64,000 bases of DNA from Xiphydria camelus (lineage: Eukaryota > Arthropoda > Insecta > Hymenoptera > Xiphydriidae): positions 35,626,430-35,690,429 of the forward strand of contig OY783193.1 in NCBI GenBank assembly GCA_963678675.1. The letters are read 5' to 3'. Positions within the stretch are counted from its first letter, which is position 1; every line of letters begins with the position of its first letter. The translations under genes were made by a program, and so were the position numbers. A model generated the notes under the pieces. The model was not told the DNA's origin. It saw only the letters and a list, made by a program, of their open reading frames with translations, and did not search any database. Below are positions 9,270-20,215 of this stretch, piece by piece.

Positions 9270-11899
9270 TCAGTGCTCTCTTACTATAAATATATCCGCG
9301 TGTCGTTCATTATCTGTATATTGGTTTGCACATCAAAAATCATAACTTCAGCTTCCCATTCTACTCTACTTCTTTTTACTGTCAACTCAATGAAAAATTA
9401 ATTGAACTTATACTTGATAATGAATAACTGTGGTCCTAACGGCGGGATCTCAAATTCTTAAAGGCCGAAATTTGTTTCTATTGATCTATTAATTTATGTA
9501 ACATACCTGAAATCTTATCTGTTTCTTCCAATTTTAATCTACTTTGCTACTAATTTGGTATAACTAATCAGACTCATATTTGACGACAAGGAAATGTAGA
9601 ATCTTCATAATATAATTTCAAATTTTTGGAGACCTAAATTCTTCTAAATGTTTTGGCGATAGACTTCTTTTGTCGTAAGATACCATCATGATTCTTGCAC
9701 CCTTTGGAAAGAGAGAAGAGAACTTAATGTTGTTGCTATATATTACGACAAATAATTCATTATAATATTATTGTATATTACATATATTTATTTTAGTCTC
9801 GGTATTATATATGAGCACCTTAGTGAATTAAGTTAACGCTTGATATTTTTTATGGTGTAATATCGGGTTATGATGAATAATATATTTAAGTACATTTATA
9901 GCTGTCGCTTGACTTTAATTGAGTAATCGTTGTACGATGCAATAAATTGTTGCCACGAGTCCCCACTCAATAATGATTATCTTTATTGTCCTTTGTGAGG
10001 CTATTATGTAAAAGAGAGACTATATGACTGCTAAATATCGAAGTTGTAAGTGGGTAAGTCACACAATCATTTAACTACGACATTTAAGGGTATACTGCGT
10101 TAAGAAATAATTTTAAGTGAGGGAGATATAATCATAAAAATGCATCAAAACGAATTAAACCGTGTGGAGATCGGGTTTTTACGGAGTATAATTATTATTA
10201 AACAGAGAACTTAATTTATTCTATTGGGTAAATTGGAAATCAATGTATTCTAGATATTTTAATGGAATTGAATTTTTATATTGTCGATGGAAATTTTGTC
10301 TCCTTTGATAACTTGTTTTAATTTCACTGTTCAGTGAAAATATTTAGATGTGCGAACACGTCACGTCGCAAGGACGTTCGCTACTCGCGAGTCAAATTTC
10401 GCTTATCATTTGTCCTCAATAATAGAAATTAGTGCATAATAATACCGTACATGCCTTGTATTGGATTTCTTTTCAGTTAAACGTGATTTTATCAGCAATT
10501 CCACATTTCTATGGCTCTCAATGTTTTAACCTCTGTTTCCTTCAGCAGATATCGTTCAACGATATCGGAAATATTCAGAGATAGCCCTCAAAGAGATGGT
10601 TGGACATAAAATATTGGGCTGAAGCAGATGACTTCGAAGAAGAGGCCGCCGTAAGTCCCGCCGGTCTCCTAGAGTAGGCTTATTTCACGTTAAATCGGTA
10701 GTCCGTTTCGTACAAATCGTAATTAATAAATTCGAGCATTTGGTTAGCCGATTTTCGTGGAATAGGCCTATGTGGAGGGATCTCCGGGGGCAGTGCAAGA
10801 AGATTCCAGTAAGCCGCCATCGCCTCGACGAAGGGAATCACGCAGAGGGGTTCGTATGTCTTTTAGTCCCTCCGGTTTTCGATCATGTCGCAGAACGATT
10901 GGTCCGAACCGACACCGAAAACTGGTTGTAATTTTCATACTTTTCGACAACTGTGCACGGTGACCACGAGTCGAAGCCTTCATCGGTTTCGGCTCGTGAC
11001 TTTCTCGCTATGCTTTCAATAATTTTAGGTTTACCACCTCATCGTTTCCTTCGCGATATTCGGTAGAAATCTTTCTGGATCTCGCGTAATTAGTCTTGAA
11101 GTCGGATGACTCTCCGACTTCGCTGATAAAAATTTCCCTCTCGCCGTTCAGATTGTCCGAGACACTCGTAGAATTGAATTTTATCATGGAGCGATGAGAC
11201 TTTGCGCGACAGGTCGTTCTCGTGGTCGAAGTAAATATCCCATGCGAGTTTGCGAAGTTTTTAGTATTTTTGCTTCTACTTTGAGAACGTCTCAGGATTT
11301 TCAATATTAAATCGAATATTTTGATTTGAAGAATTGCTTACAATTAAAATATATTGTTAAATATTCTTCCATTATTGTGTTCTGCTGTTTGAAATTAGAG
11401 TTTCGAGATGAGCATTCCTCACTTCTTATTTCAATATTCCAACATTTTTATACAAAATATACATATACTACAATTCAGTAGAGTCCTTAGCTCGTTTAGA
11501 TGAATAAACTGCTAATCATATCCATGAAACTTTTTTCCAGCTTTCGCAAACAGTAAGTATACATTACTCAGGTGTGTTTTATTACGGCAGGTAGATCAAG
11601 CTCCGGTGACGGATGCGTCTCGGGACGTTATCCCTAGTGTAGGCCCTTGCACCGGGGTGGAACGAATGAAATTCGTGGAATGGTTGTGTTGGAGAGAATG
11701 TGTTGCATCTTTTTATATATAGCCGAGGGAGGTAGGCTAGTCTTTCGGAGCGAATGTGTGATTAGTTTTAAGTAGGCAGGGCCGGGCGGGAGTTCCTTCG
11801 CGGAATAACGCGCGAAAGCTCTCCCGGATCCGGGATTCGAATGCAAGCGCCCGCGGTTCTAGACCCGGGCGCACGCGAAAATGAAGTATTTAAGTCGTC
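9270..11899. other. Intergenic, nothing recognised
   Basis: Mostly AT-rich to about 10.5 kb, then more balanced. A short inverted repeat GATATCGTTCAACGATATC occurs near 10547-10565. Several overlapping ORFs of 60-100 codons between 10.7 and 11.9 kb occur on both strands with no recognisable protein. Confidence 0.45.
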
Positions 11900-12310
11900 A
11901 AAGTGTTTTTAGAAGTGCGCGAAGTGAACGCGAAGACTCAAAGTTAATTGGCTCGAACATTTCCGAGCTGCGATTCTCACGATCACAGATCGTCGTTCGA
12001 GCTTATTTACTTGGCAAGGAGAAGTCCCTGATAATATCCGTTCTTCATCCTCACGAATCTTTAGAGATTCGTGTAGATCAAAAGCGGACCGAGGAGATTT
12101 CAAAATGAAGTAAGAAATGTGGCAGTGAATAAAGGGCTCGAGGATTCGATCAAATGTGCACAGACGTTTACGGACTGCGATTCATCGAATCGTAGGTCGT
12201 CGTTTGGGCCAGTGACTTATTTAGCTCGCGAGAAAGTCTCGTAAAGCGTCCGTACTTCGATATCGATATGTCTCTGCGGACTCATCGAAATCCAAGGGCG
12301 GACTGAACCG
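11900..12310. repeat. Diverged tandem duplication, about 207 bp
   Basis: Segments starting GCTGCGATTCTCACGATCA (about 11967) and ACTGCGATTCATCGAATCG (about 12174) share the ordered blocks GTCGTCGTT, TTATTTA, GTCC/GTCT and ATCCGT/GTCCGT about 207 bp apart. The match is weak and by eye only. A 75-codon ORF covers the first copy but not the second, so I do not call it a gene. Confidence 0.35.
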
Positions 12311-12374
12311 ATTCGAAGCGTCGCACGGGTGAACAGAAATTTCCATCTCGTTTTGTTCAAGGTTCTCCTTGAAA

Positions 12375-12466
12375 CGGAATCGGTGGAAGTCACTGATTCT
12401 CAGTTATAAGATTGAGAAATCCGTCATATTTATAATTAAGAATCTGTGACTTTCCATCGATTCGGA
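12375..12466. repeat. miRNA-precursor-sized hairpin
   Basis: CGGAATCGGTGGAAGTCACT and the following GATTCT pair with AGAATCTGTGACTTTCCATC and the following GATTCGG, about 26 bp with few mismatches and a loop of about 39 nt. The geometry suits a pre-miRNA, but I recognise no known mature sequence. An isolated palindrome is equally possible. Confidence 0.45.
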
Positions 12467-14661
12467 TTTAGAGAATCTAATCGATTCGATCGAATGATGT
12501 GGAAAGGTGATATTGTTCATCCTGGCGAGGCTTTCGTCGAATGCAGGGAATCTTCGAGCCTACGTATTGTCGGGAGCTTTGCTCGAAGAGGCGATTCGCC
12601 GAAGAGGATGATTTACTTATTTGTTGTATTGTCACCGTGCACGTTGTCATTCGTATATTATTTTATGTCAATGTTTTGTATCCAGGGATCTCACGTTCGA
12701 GTTTTTGAATATTCCATATTATACATATGACCTAATTTTAACGCTTTCCTACCCAGATAGATAAATTTGCGTAAATTGTATAGCAACTTTAGGTAGTATT
12801 ATTAACTTATCGTATGCATCAAGGTAGTGTGCTCTATGAGTCATCATTAAACAAGCATATTTGTATCATAAAATAATTTCAAACTAGTACCTACAATTAA
12901 AATGTTAAATATTTATTTAATATACCTTACATTTTTTGTAAATATGTTGCTACAATAAGTATTGCGATTAATTTGAATCGTATTGGGATGTACATTTAAC
13001 AATTTTCTGAAGAACAATTTTTGTTAAATTAAACGTTCATACAAGTCTCTCTGGGTAGTTTCTTGGTTTTTTATTCGATTGAATTTTTTGCATTTATGCA
13101 ATTTGAAGTTTTATGTGAACATAAATGATATACAATACGTGAGATCCTTTGTTTGTATTAAGAAATACGTGGCATTTTATTTTCATTCGAAATATTAAAA
13201 TTTATTTCATATAAATGTGTGAAATTGTTTATATGCCTCAAATTGCATTTGAGAATGGAATAATTGATTTCTGTCAGCATATTTTCTGTTCCTTTCTGAC
13301 CATCAATATCATCATAATACGTCGCGCCGAATAGATAAGAGGCTGAGATGGAGTGTATAGGTACAATCTGCCAATACTTACATTGTCAGCACACAAATTG
13401 CGTAACTATAATTTTCAGCGAAATAAGTATTGACCATGTTGAGTGTGGATTAGTATACTTATTGCGCCCACTAGCGTATATTGGTTCTGGCGTTCATCGA
13501 CGATTAAGTATTGACAAAATTGGGCCATATTCTGTCTCAAGTTTTTATCTGTTTGCACTTGGAAAATCTAAAAAAGTCCGTCTTTGTAGTTGGCTGCGTA
13601 TTTCTATATCAAATGAAACGAGTCGTTAATGAACGTTTTCTTGGCAATGCTGGTTCATCGAGAAACATCATTCACGGCTCGATATCACTTTACTTTTGAG
13701 GTAGCTCCTTATTTTCAGCGAAATGAATTGGGGATAACTGAATGAGTAAATCAAGGATGTCGAATTTGTGTTGGATTGGTCAAAGATGATTATATTTGTG
13801 ACAATCTTAGTGGATTTCAATCTCTCAAAGAATGGCAATATCTCAATGGATGACAATGTCTCAATGAATGACAGTGCGGTGATGACGATCTTGAATTCCG
13901 AAGTGAATCTAGGATTTATGTATCGTAGGTAAGTATAAGTATTCTTTTTTCCTCTGTAATATTATCAGCAATATGTTCTTGTAAGTAGGCGTATGTGCTT
14001 ATTGATTAATCAGTTTTATTCGTTTTATTTAACTAAATATTTACTGTTCGATATGATATTTCAGTATTACTCTTCTTTCATTCAACACTATTTCATTCGT
14101 ATCCAACTTAATTCATATAATAATTTTACTTAATTATTCAAAGCATTTAATGTTTCCATGATGCCAATATTTTTAAAACAAACATTATGTTATTATTTAA
14201 ATTAAATCAAATTATTGATTTTTAATATTATTAGGTGTACAACTCTGCTCCCGCTGATTTTTACATTAAACTGGTATAGGAAAACGGCGGAAGCAAAATT
14301 GTTAGCCTCTAATGCAATGTATGCACAGACTTTCCATTACGTTTTGTTTAGAATTACGGTATAAATATAAGAGCCTATTTTTAATTGGTTTTATTTTTTA
14401 TTAGTTTTAATTTTATGACCTTGAAATTTAATTGATGACTGCAAGTGATTATATATGTAGGAGGATTTAGTTGACAATATGTTCACTCGATATATTTGTT
14501 ACTGCATATGCATTACGTTTCTATGATACCTACATTATTAATTATCTATTTTTTGTATAATATTCGTTTTTGCCGCACGCCTACTTTCAATTTATATTTT
14601 GTGTACGTGTTTATATTTACATGAAATGCTGAATACCCCCAATCGAAATTATATTATTATA
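12467..14661. other. Intergenic, AT-rich
   Basis: No gene seen. At about 14234-14310 there is a degenerate copy of the hairpin found intact at 31326-31406 (GTGTACAACTCTGCTCCCGC on the left; AAAACGGCGGAAGCAAA on the right). Confidence 0.45.
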
Positions 14662-15314
14662 GGGTAAACTACCCAGATATTGGACACTTAAGCATTTTAC
14701 AAAATTTGAGACCGCGTTAAAAAGATATTTTTCTACCTTGAGATATGAATGGTGGTTTGTTTTAATTGAAAATATATTGGCTTTATACTGTAGTAAAAAA
14801 ACTTACAATTTTAAGTTGGAAAGAATATTATTTTCAACAATAAAAAACTGGGATCAAGTCAAAAAAACTTATACATACATACTTATACGTATAAGGTACA
14901 TTCGGGTAATATGGCCCGGACGAAAATATGACCCACTCTGTTTTTGTTTGGATATGTTGCGCCATGTGTCAAGCGGTGGCTGAGGGTTAATATTCTCTAT
15001 TAAGGTGTAGATAAATTATAATAGAATGCTAGTTTTCAGCCACTGCTTGACGGATGGCGCAATATGTCCGGGAAAGACAGGGGGTGGGCCACATTTTCGT
15101 CCGGGCCATATTACCCGAATGTACCTTAGTTATTGGAGAATGTTCTTAGTTGATGGAAATACTCAATCCAGTAATTGAACAGTCAAGAATCAATAAGCCA
15201 GGTACGGTTTTTGGTAATACTTATTTAAGTAAAAAAACTAGGTATCTTGTTTTCATTTATTTAAATCAGACTGTCCAATAACTGCAAGGTGTCCGATAAC
15301 TGGGTGGTTTACCC
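14662..15314. mobile_element. MITE family J, copy 1, interrupted
   Basis: TIRs GGGTAAACTACCCAGATATT and AACTGGGTGGTTTACCC, with TA on both sides. The interior (for example AATCAATAAGCCAGGTACGG) matches the intact 395-bp copy at 19221-19615. This copy is longer because a second palindrome (14872-15128) lies inside it. No transposase. Confidence 0.9.
14872..15128. mobile_element. Palindromic element K nested in family J
   Basis: Its palindromic core runs from TAAGGTACATTCGGGTAATA to ATTACCCGAATGTACCTTA. The unoccupied site is visible in the sister copy at 19221-19615 as ACTTAGTTATCGG. Here CTTA is followed by about 257 bp ending in a second TTA, consistent with a TTA duplication. A short TACATACATACTTATACGTA stretch precedes the palindrome. 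Confidence 0.8.
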
Positions 15315-15462
15315 TACATATAATAATATTTAGTGAATGGCATTATTACTAAAATGAAATTATCAAAATGAGGTTTTATCATTATTTTGTCATTTCTGAA
15401 AGACGTTTGATGTCATTAAAAAAAAACAGGCGTCATTTAGTGAGTGACATTATTTTGACTAA

Positions 15463-15657
15463 AGTGTGTTGCCTGGATATACCGATCTTCGCTTTCAATG
15501 GTTGGTACCTAATCAAAAATTGCCACGCTGGTCGTTTTCGAATACCGATGCAGATGGTTTGTACCGCGATCAAAGGTGTCATTGTGAAGAGTGCCGAACG
15601 CTCGTTCTTGATCGTGAGGATGCGTCCGGCTACCCTGATATAGCTAATAACCCTTGA
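15463..15657 (+). CDS. Possible coding exon, Cys-containing peptide (weak)
   Basis: Frame open from just after the stop at 15460 to a stop at 15655-15657, with no ATG. A possible acceptor (TTTTGACTAAAG) ends at 15464. The reading looks more protein-like than most here, with YTDLRFQWLVPNQKLPRW and later RCHCEECRTLVLDREDASG, but I recognise no family. It could be the 3' exon of an unseen gene, a decayed transposon ORF or chance. No upstream exon was found. Confidence 0.25.
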   Translation, partial: SVLPGYTDLRFQWLVPNQKLPRWSFSNTDADGLYRDQRCHCEECRTLVLDREDASGYPDIANNP

Positions 15658-15695
15658 CTAGGCCAGGCAAGCTTCATAAAAATGACATGTTCAGA

Positions 15696-15892
15696 GTGTC
15701 GGACTGGATATACCCGGCAGAAAACTTGTCGGACAATGTTACTATCAAATTTTATAAATAAATATATATAGATTATCTGTCTTTGGCAAAAGAATCAGCC
15801 CGTTGGTAATCAGTTAACAAATTTCATCAATTTCATCATGTCCAGTGTCGGACTGGACATACCTACCCGGCAGGAAACTTGTCAGACAATGT
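15696..15892. repeat. Spaced direct repeat, about 46 bp
   Basis: GTGTCGGACTGGATATACCC and the following GGCAGAAAACTTGTCGGACAA at 15696-15740 recur at 15845-15892, with a small ACCT insertion and a few changes. The copies are 149 bp apart in direct orientation. No element boundaries seen. Confidence 0.75.
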
Positions 15893-16036
15893 TTGCTGAG
15901 CGTGTGTGAATGTGTGCCATGGAGTTCCAATTCCGGATGAGGTGTCCTATCATGGGAGGTTCCTTATTCCGGAAGGTGAGGGCGTGTTATGCGTGAGTGT
16001 GTGTCCCATGGCGTGGGATGAGTCGTGCGTGCCGGG

Positions 16037-16108
16037 GTGAGGCGATGCGTCGTGCCGTGTGTGAGGCGATGCGTCATGCCGTGTGTGAGGTGATGACGCT
16101 GCGGCTGT
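16037..16108. repeat. 24-bp tandem repeat, 3 copies
   Basis: Units beginning GTGAGGCGATGCGTCGTGCC at 16037, 16061 and 16085; the third is diverged (GTGAGGTGATGACGCTGCGG). They lie in a GTGTGTG-rich stretch from about 15900. Confidence 0.7.
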
Positions 16109-17565
16109 GTAATGCATGGACGAAATATCTACCTCCGGTAATATAGGTGAAGAACTTACCAGGGGTCGATATTCCGTGCATGGGGGTATACCTACCTATG
16201 ATAAGGCACATCTCTGAGTGACTCTGTGACCTGCAGAGGTAGGTGACTCTGAGTACCTACAATAGGTAGCCTTTCGAAAAGACGGAGCATGCATTTCCGG
16301 CAAACGGTAAAACGCTAAAAATGACCAAAATAATACCTACCTACCATAGGTAAACCTGTTGGCTATAAAAAATATCAGTAAAAATTAACGTTTTTCTCTT
16401 TCGAATCTTAACATCTGATAAAGCCAACTATTCGATACGATTCATTTCAATGTTCATAATTAAAACAATACCAGAATTTGTCGCTAGAGCGCTCCAGCAA
16501 TATATATTCCACTCTCCGCAAATCTACCCTAAACCTACTTGAATGAAAAATCAATAACTCAAATATCTTATGTTCCCCATATTCATCCCCTATTTTTAGT
16601 CGCAATCCAAAACAATTCCCCAAGATCTGTAAATGCAATTTCACCCTAATATTTTCCTGATACCTTCCGAATGTCACGTGCGTTTCAAAATCATCGCATT
16701 TCCTCTTCGTCGACCAATTGGATGCGAGAGAGAGAGAGATCGTCAGAGATATCGAAACTGAACTCTACACGTGTAAACGCGGCGACACATCGTTCGCACG
16801 GGAGATGCTCTCATTTAGATTCCCAGATACAGCCTCGCGGATAATCTAATTCCGAATTATCCACGGGCACCGGTCGATCATGCAGTAGACTTCACATGAA
16901 ATACGCGTCATATAATCATTCGAATCCCCGCGGCTGGACGCAGAACACAATGACGATTCGGTGTGGGTCCTGGGATGTATTGTCAACTTTGTATGCTCTC
17001 CCTAACTAAATACCACCCAGTGTCACGCCTCTCCTCCCCCCCTCTCTCTCCTCTACATAACGGGGGTTGCTGCCTGCACGAACTGCAGCGGGATAGGACA
17101 TCGACAATGATAGTCTCGTCGAGGAACTGCGGGATCGTCCTCGTGAAAAGGCCGCAAAGACCGCTAAATGAATCGGAAAGGGTTCGGATCGGTTAAGCCT
17201 CCGTTAATCCGAAGCTTACACGGACTTGAGTGTAAATATTGATTCCGATCTGTTGGTCGTACAATGGAGCGACGCTGTCAACGTCGCGCGCGAGCCGCTG
17301 TCAAAATACTGTCGCGTTGCCACCTTCCAATAAACGATCTCGAAAACTCTTTTCTTATCTTCGACAATCCATCCTGCGACTGACTGGCTGAAGTGGATCG
17401 ACGTTTTCGCGGAGATTCTTCGAGCGTGCGTAGCTATTTTTAAAAAGAGAGATGAATGGGTGGATTGATGGGTCCGTTTATTCTGTTCAGGGTGGGTTAT
17501 TTATATATAAGCAAGAGAGCATGTGATTCATAAAGTTTTACAGAGAATATGAACAAATTATTCAG
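16109..17565. other. Intergenic, nothing recognised
   Basis: Contains TACCTACC/TAGGTAGG motifs near 16130-16350 and a GA-run at about 16725-16738. GC rises after 16.7 kb. No gene seen. Confidence 0.45.
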
Positions 17566-17661
17566 TATATCGTCGGCTTACTTGTAAAACCTTCTAACAA
17601 TAAGTCAGATTTTCGGACATACAGGACTTAGTAGGTTTTACAAGTAAGCCGACGACATATA
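17566..17661. repeat. Near-perfect 96-bp hairpin
   Basis: TATATCGTCGGCTTACTTGT and the following AAAACCT pair with AGGTTTT and ACAAGTAAGCCGACGACATA. The stem is about 28 bp around a 35-40 nt loop. Probably a tiny palindromic element. Confidence 0.75.
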
Positions 17662-17702
17662 TTTAAATTAGAGTTGATGAGATTCTATATATACCTACGT
17701 AT

Positions 17703-17915
17703 CATGTGGTGCTAAATCTACTAACCAGGCAGAAAACTTTAATCATTATTATCTCATTATCTATGAGCTTTTGGCTCATATTTTTATAATACTTTTTTTG
17801 AAGATTACATTTTTATCTGTAACAAAGTCTTGTATCGATGTAGGCCTAAGTTCATAAATAATGAGATAATAGTGATTGAAGTTTCTTCCTCGGCGAGTAA
17901 GTTTAGCCTCACATG
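17703..17915. repeat. Palindromic element with CATGTG ends
   Basis: CATGTGGTGCTAAATCTACT is mirrored by GAGTAAGTTTAGCCTCACAT, and ATCATTATTATCTCATTAT by ATAATGAGATAATAGTGAT. A partial relative lies at 59686-59763 (AGTAGTGATTGAAGTTTCTT). No coding sequence. Confidence 0.75.
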
Positions 17916-18597
17916 TATAAGAATTTTAGAAAAGTCTTGAGAAAAGGGAACTAAATGTTTACGCAAAACGAAGTGACATAATTTTATGAATTTTTACAAG
18001 TACACAGACGCTCCTTGACTAGAGTAAATCAGACTAATTGTTTAACGCAAATTTCCATCGCTCTCGATTTCTCAGCGTTCTTCTTCAATTTTATCGTTTC
18101 ATTTTTCCCCGCTTTGCGTAAAACGGAGCACTTTTTACATCGCTACGAAATAAGAAAAGCTTCTTCGTCAAATACCGCGATGTATGAAGATTTATTAAAT
18201 ATCAATAAATACATCAAAATGAATTAAACTAAGTGCTATAAAAAAACATCTCTAAAAACGTTAAAATTCGCCGAAAAATCGTATTCTCCACTTTTTCAAT
18301 CGTTCTCCTCCCGTAATTATTCAATTTTCTTATAAAAATATTAAAATCCCGTCACAAAGTAACCACGTACCACCTCATTCCATCGAAACGACGAAACCAA
18401 ATAATTCCGGATTACAAAAAAAACCTCACGATGCGCGCAAATACATATTTAAAAAAGAGAAAACGATCACGTCTCGATCAGACCGGAAGACAAGAGTGAC
18501 CGGATTCTTCGTCCCTTCTGACAAGGACACCACCGCCTCGAGGGGGGGGTGGGAAGACGCTGCAATCACCGCGCGACCTTTCGACACTCCCACACCC
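17916..18597. other. Downstream flank of Tim17
   Basis: No other gene recognised. The nearest AATAAA for the minus-strand Tim17 transcript is at 18196-18191 (TTTATT on the plus strand), about 400 nt past the stop codon, so a 3' UTR of that length is possible. Confidence 0.5.
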
Positions 18598-20215
18598 CTA
18601 AACGTCGTCGTCGGATGTCGAACTCGTCGCTCGCCCCGCTTCGAGCTTCAAAGCCGACCGCGAAATCGCGCAACCGGGAGCCGCGATTTCCTCCGCCACG
18701 TTCATCGGCTCGACGCCAAGGCCCGGCAGGCTCTCCATGTTGTACATCAAGTTGTGCTGGGCGAACGCGTCCGCCTGGAGACGCGTGACGGCTATGCCGA
18801 CGCCCTCGATGAGGGCCAGAAGGATTCCACCCACCGTCGCGCTTCCCAGCATCGCCGGAAGCCCCGTCCTCGCCGCCAGGATTCCCCCGGTCAACGCGCC
18901 GCTCGCTATCGAGTTCCAGGGATCCTCCTTCGAGCGACAGTGGATCAGGGAGCACTCGATGGCGGAGAACAAACCGCCCCAAACGGCGAAATTTCCGGCC
19001 ACTTGGGGGGCTCTGTTCTTAGCCGCGGTCAGGCCGCCTATCAGCCTCCTCCTCGCACCCGACGGAGCGTTGCGGAAGCCGATCACGCTCTGCGACATAA
19101 ATTTCGTCGTGGGCTGCGCATTTCGAGAAATCTCTTTCCGAGGATTCAACGAAATCGCTGGCCGGTGGATGTTGCGGGAAGATGTCAAAGGAAATTATTT
19201 TATCGAGTGATAGGTAGGTAGGGTAAACCATCCAGTTATTGGACACTTGAGCGTTTTACAACATTCGAGAGACCGTGTTAAAAAGATAGTTTTCTGCCCA
19301 GAGATACGAGTGGTGGCTTGTTTCAATTGAAAATAGGTATATTGGCTTTACCTTCTAGGAACTTAGAATTTTAAATTGGAAAGAATATAATTTTCAACAA
19401 TAGAAAACTGGGATAAAGTCTAAAAACTTAGTTATCGGACAGTGTTCTTATTTTTTGGAAATACTCAATCCAGAAATTGGAGAGTCAAGCACCAATAAGC
19501 CAGGTACGGTTTTTGATGATATTTATTTAAATTAAAACTAGGAATCTTGTTTTTATTTATTTAAATCAGACTTGTCCAATAACTGGAAGGTGTCCAATAA
19601 CTGGGTGGTTTACCCTATATCTGATATACACTGAAAAAAATATTTAGCAAATCCAGCTATATTTCTGGCTGCCTCAGACATTGTATAATGTGACAATTTG
19701 GTGACAAATGTGACGAATATTTGGTGACAACTAGAAAAATATTGCTAGCGTAGCACACTGACAAAAAGAAAGATTAAAACTTATTCTGTTAGAAGGATAA
19801 TCTGAGTACGAAAGGTAAAATAGATCAAAAATTATCCTAAAGAAGATTAAATTTTAAACCCTGGAAGGATAATTTTTGATCTATTTTACCTTTCGTAATC
19901 AGATTATCCTTCTAGTAGAATAATTTGTAATCTTTTTTTTTCTCAGTGCAAGAATTCTTGCTAAGTATCGCGACGAAAATTATCACTGCAATTACTATAA
20001 TTTTCTAGTTGTCGCCAAATTTCTTTGAGTGTAGTTTGTGAAGGATGACCGACATTTTAATCGAATTTGCGTGAGATTTTCTCGTGGAGAATTTTCAGAG
20101 ATTATCGAGAGCGCGCTCTTACTTGAAAGAGAGAACCTCCTATGGAACCCATGGCGAAAGCTCCTCCGCAATCGTCTATTATCCGCCATGGGCACGGCTC
20201 TCTGGTATATTCCAT
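18598..20215 (-). CDS. Tim17: Mitochondrial inner-membrane translocase subunit Tim17; join(20215..20123, 19089..18598)
   Basis: Core subunit of the TIM23 complex, which passes presequence proteins across or into the mitochondrial inner membrane. Exon 1 (93 nt) reads from ATG at 20215 through [19 protein letters not shown] to LFQ and ends at donor CAA|GTAAGA. Exon 2 opens after acceptor GTCGCAG with [11 protein letters not shown] and ends at TAG 18600-18598. The join is phase 0 and restores the family spacing FQ-xxx-GFRNAP. The product is 194 residues with four hydrophobic segments (about 16-36, 61-81, 91-108, 112-132) and the hallmarks [27 protein letters not shown] and [13 protein letters not shown]. 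Cys8 and Cys77 match the cysteines that form the disulfide in yeast Tim17. The tail after about residue 135 is poorly conserved and ends SDDDV. A second in-frame acceptor 24 nt upstream (GCGCAG) would add eight residues, but family spacing favours the shorter form. The gene looks intact. Confidence 0.95.
19221..19615. mobile_element. MITE family J, copy 2 (uninterrupted)
   Basis: 395 bp with ends GGGTAAACCATCCAGTTATT and AACTGGGTGGTTTACCC, flanked by TA. It matches 14662-15314 outside that copy's insertion. Located in the Tim17 intron. Confidence 0.9.
19629..20032. mobile_element. MITE family D, interrupted copy
   Basis: Ends CACTGAAAAAAATATTTAGC and AAATTTCTTTGAGTGT, flanked by TA. It matches 38862-39010 directly and 32653-32815 in reverse. 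Compared with 38862-39010 it carries family B at GCTAGCGTAGCA/CAAGAATTC and extra sequence after GGCTGCCTCAGA. Confidence 0.88.
19756..19948. mobile_element. MITE family B, copy 1, nested in family D
   Basis: 193-bp near-perfect palindrome, CACTGACAAAAAGAAAGATT to TTTTTTTTTCTCAGTG. CA is duplicated at 19754-19755 and 19949-19950; the empty site is visible at 38862-39010. The other copy is at 34499-34692. No coding sequence. Confidence 0.9.

Larger units (their letters stand above)
19090..20122 (-). other. Tim17 intron, largely MITE-derived
   Basis: A 1,033-nt intron with donor GTAAGA and acceptor GTCGCAG. It holds MITE J (19221-19615) and MITE D (19629-20032), the latter split by MITE B (19756-19948). 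Together they make up about 800 nt, so the older intron was roughly 230 nt. The polypyrimidine tract before the acceptor is poor. Confidence 0.9.

Noticed and set aside
11820..11850. ATTCGAATCCCGG on the minus strand as a tRNA B box
   Set aside because: No matching A box, acceptor stem or cloverleaf at the right distance; ATTCGAATCCCCG near 16918 fails in the same way.
18598..19188. A 196-residue single-exon Tim17-like protein starting at 19188
   Set aside because: Its first 33 residues lack Tim17 similarity, while the missing REPCPW...GGAF start is found at 20215-20123 with a proper donor. The 33 residues are intron.
18496..19221. A 241-codon plus-strand ORF and other frames over Tim17 exon 2
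   Set aside because: Antisense or out-of-frame shadows of a recognised GC-rich exon.
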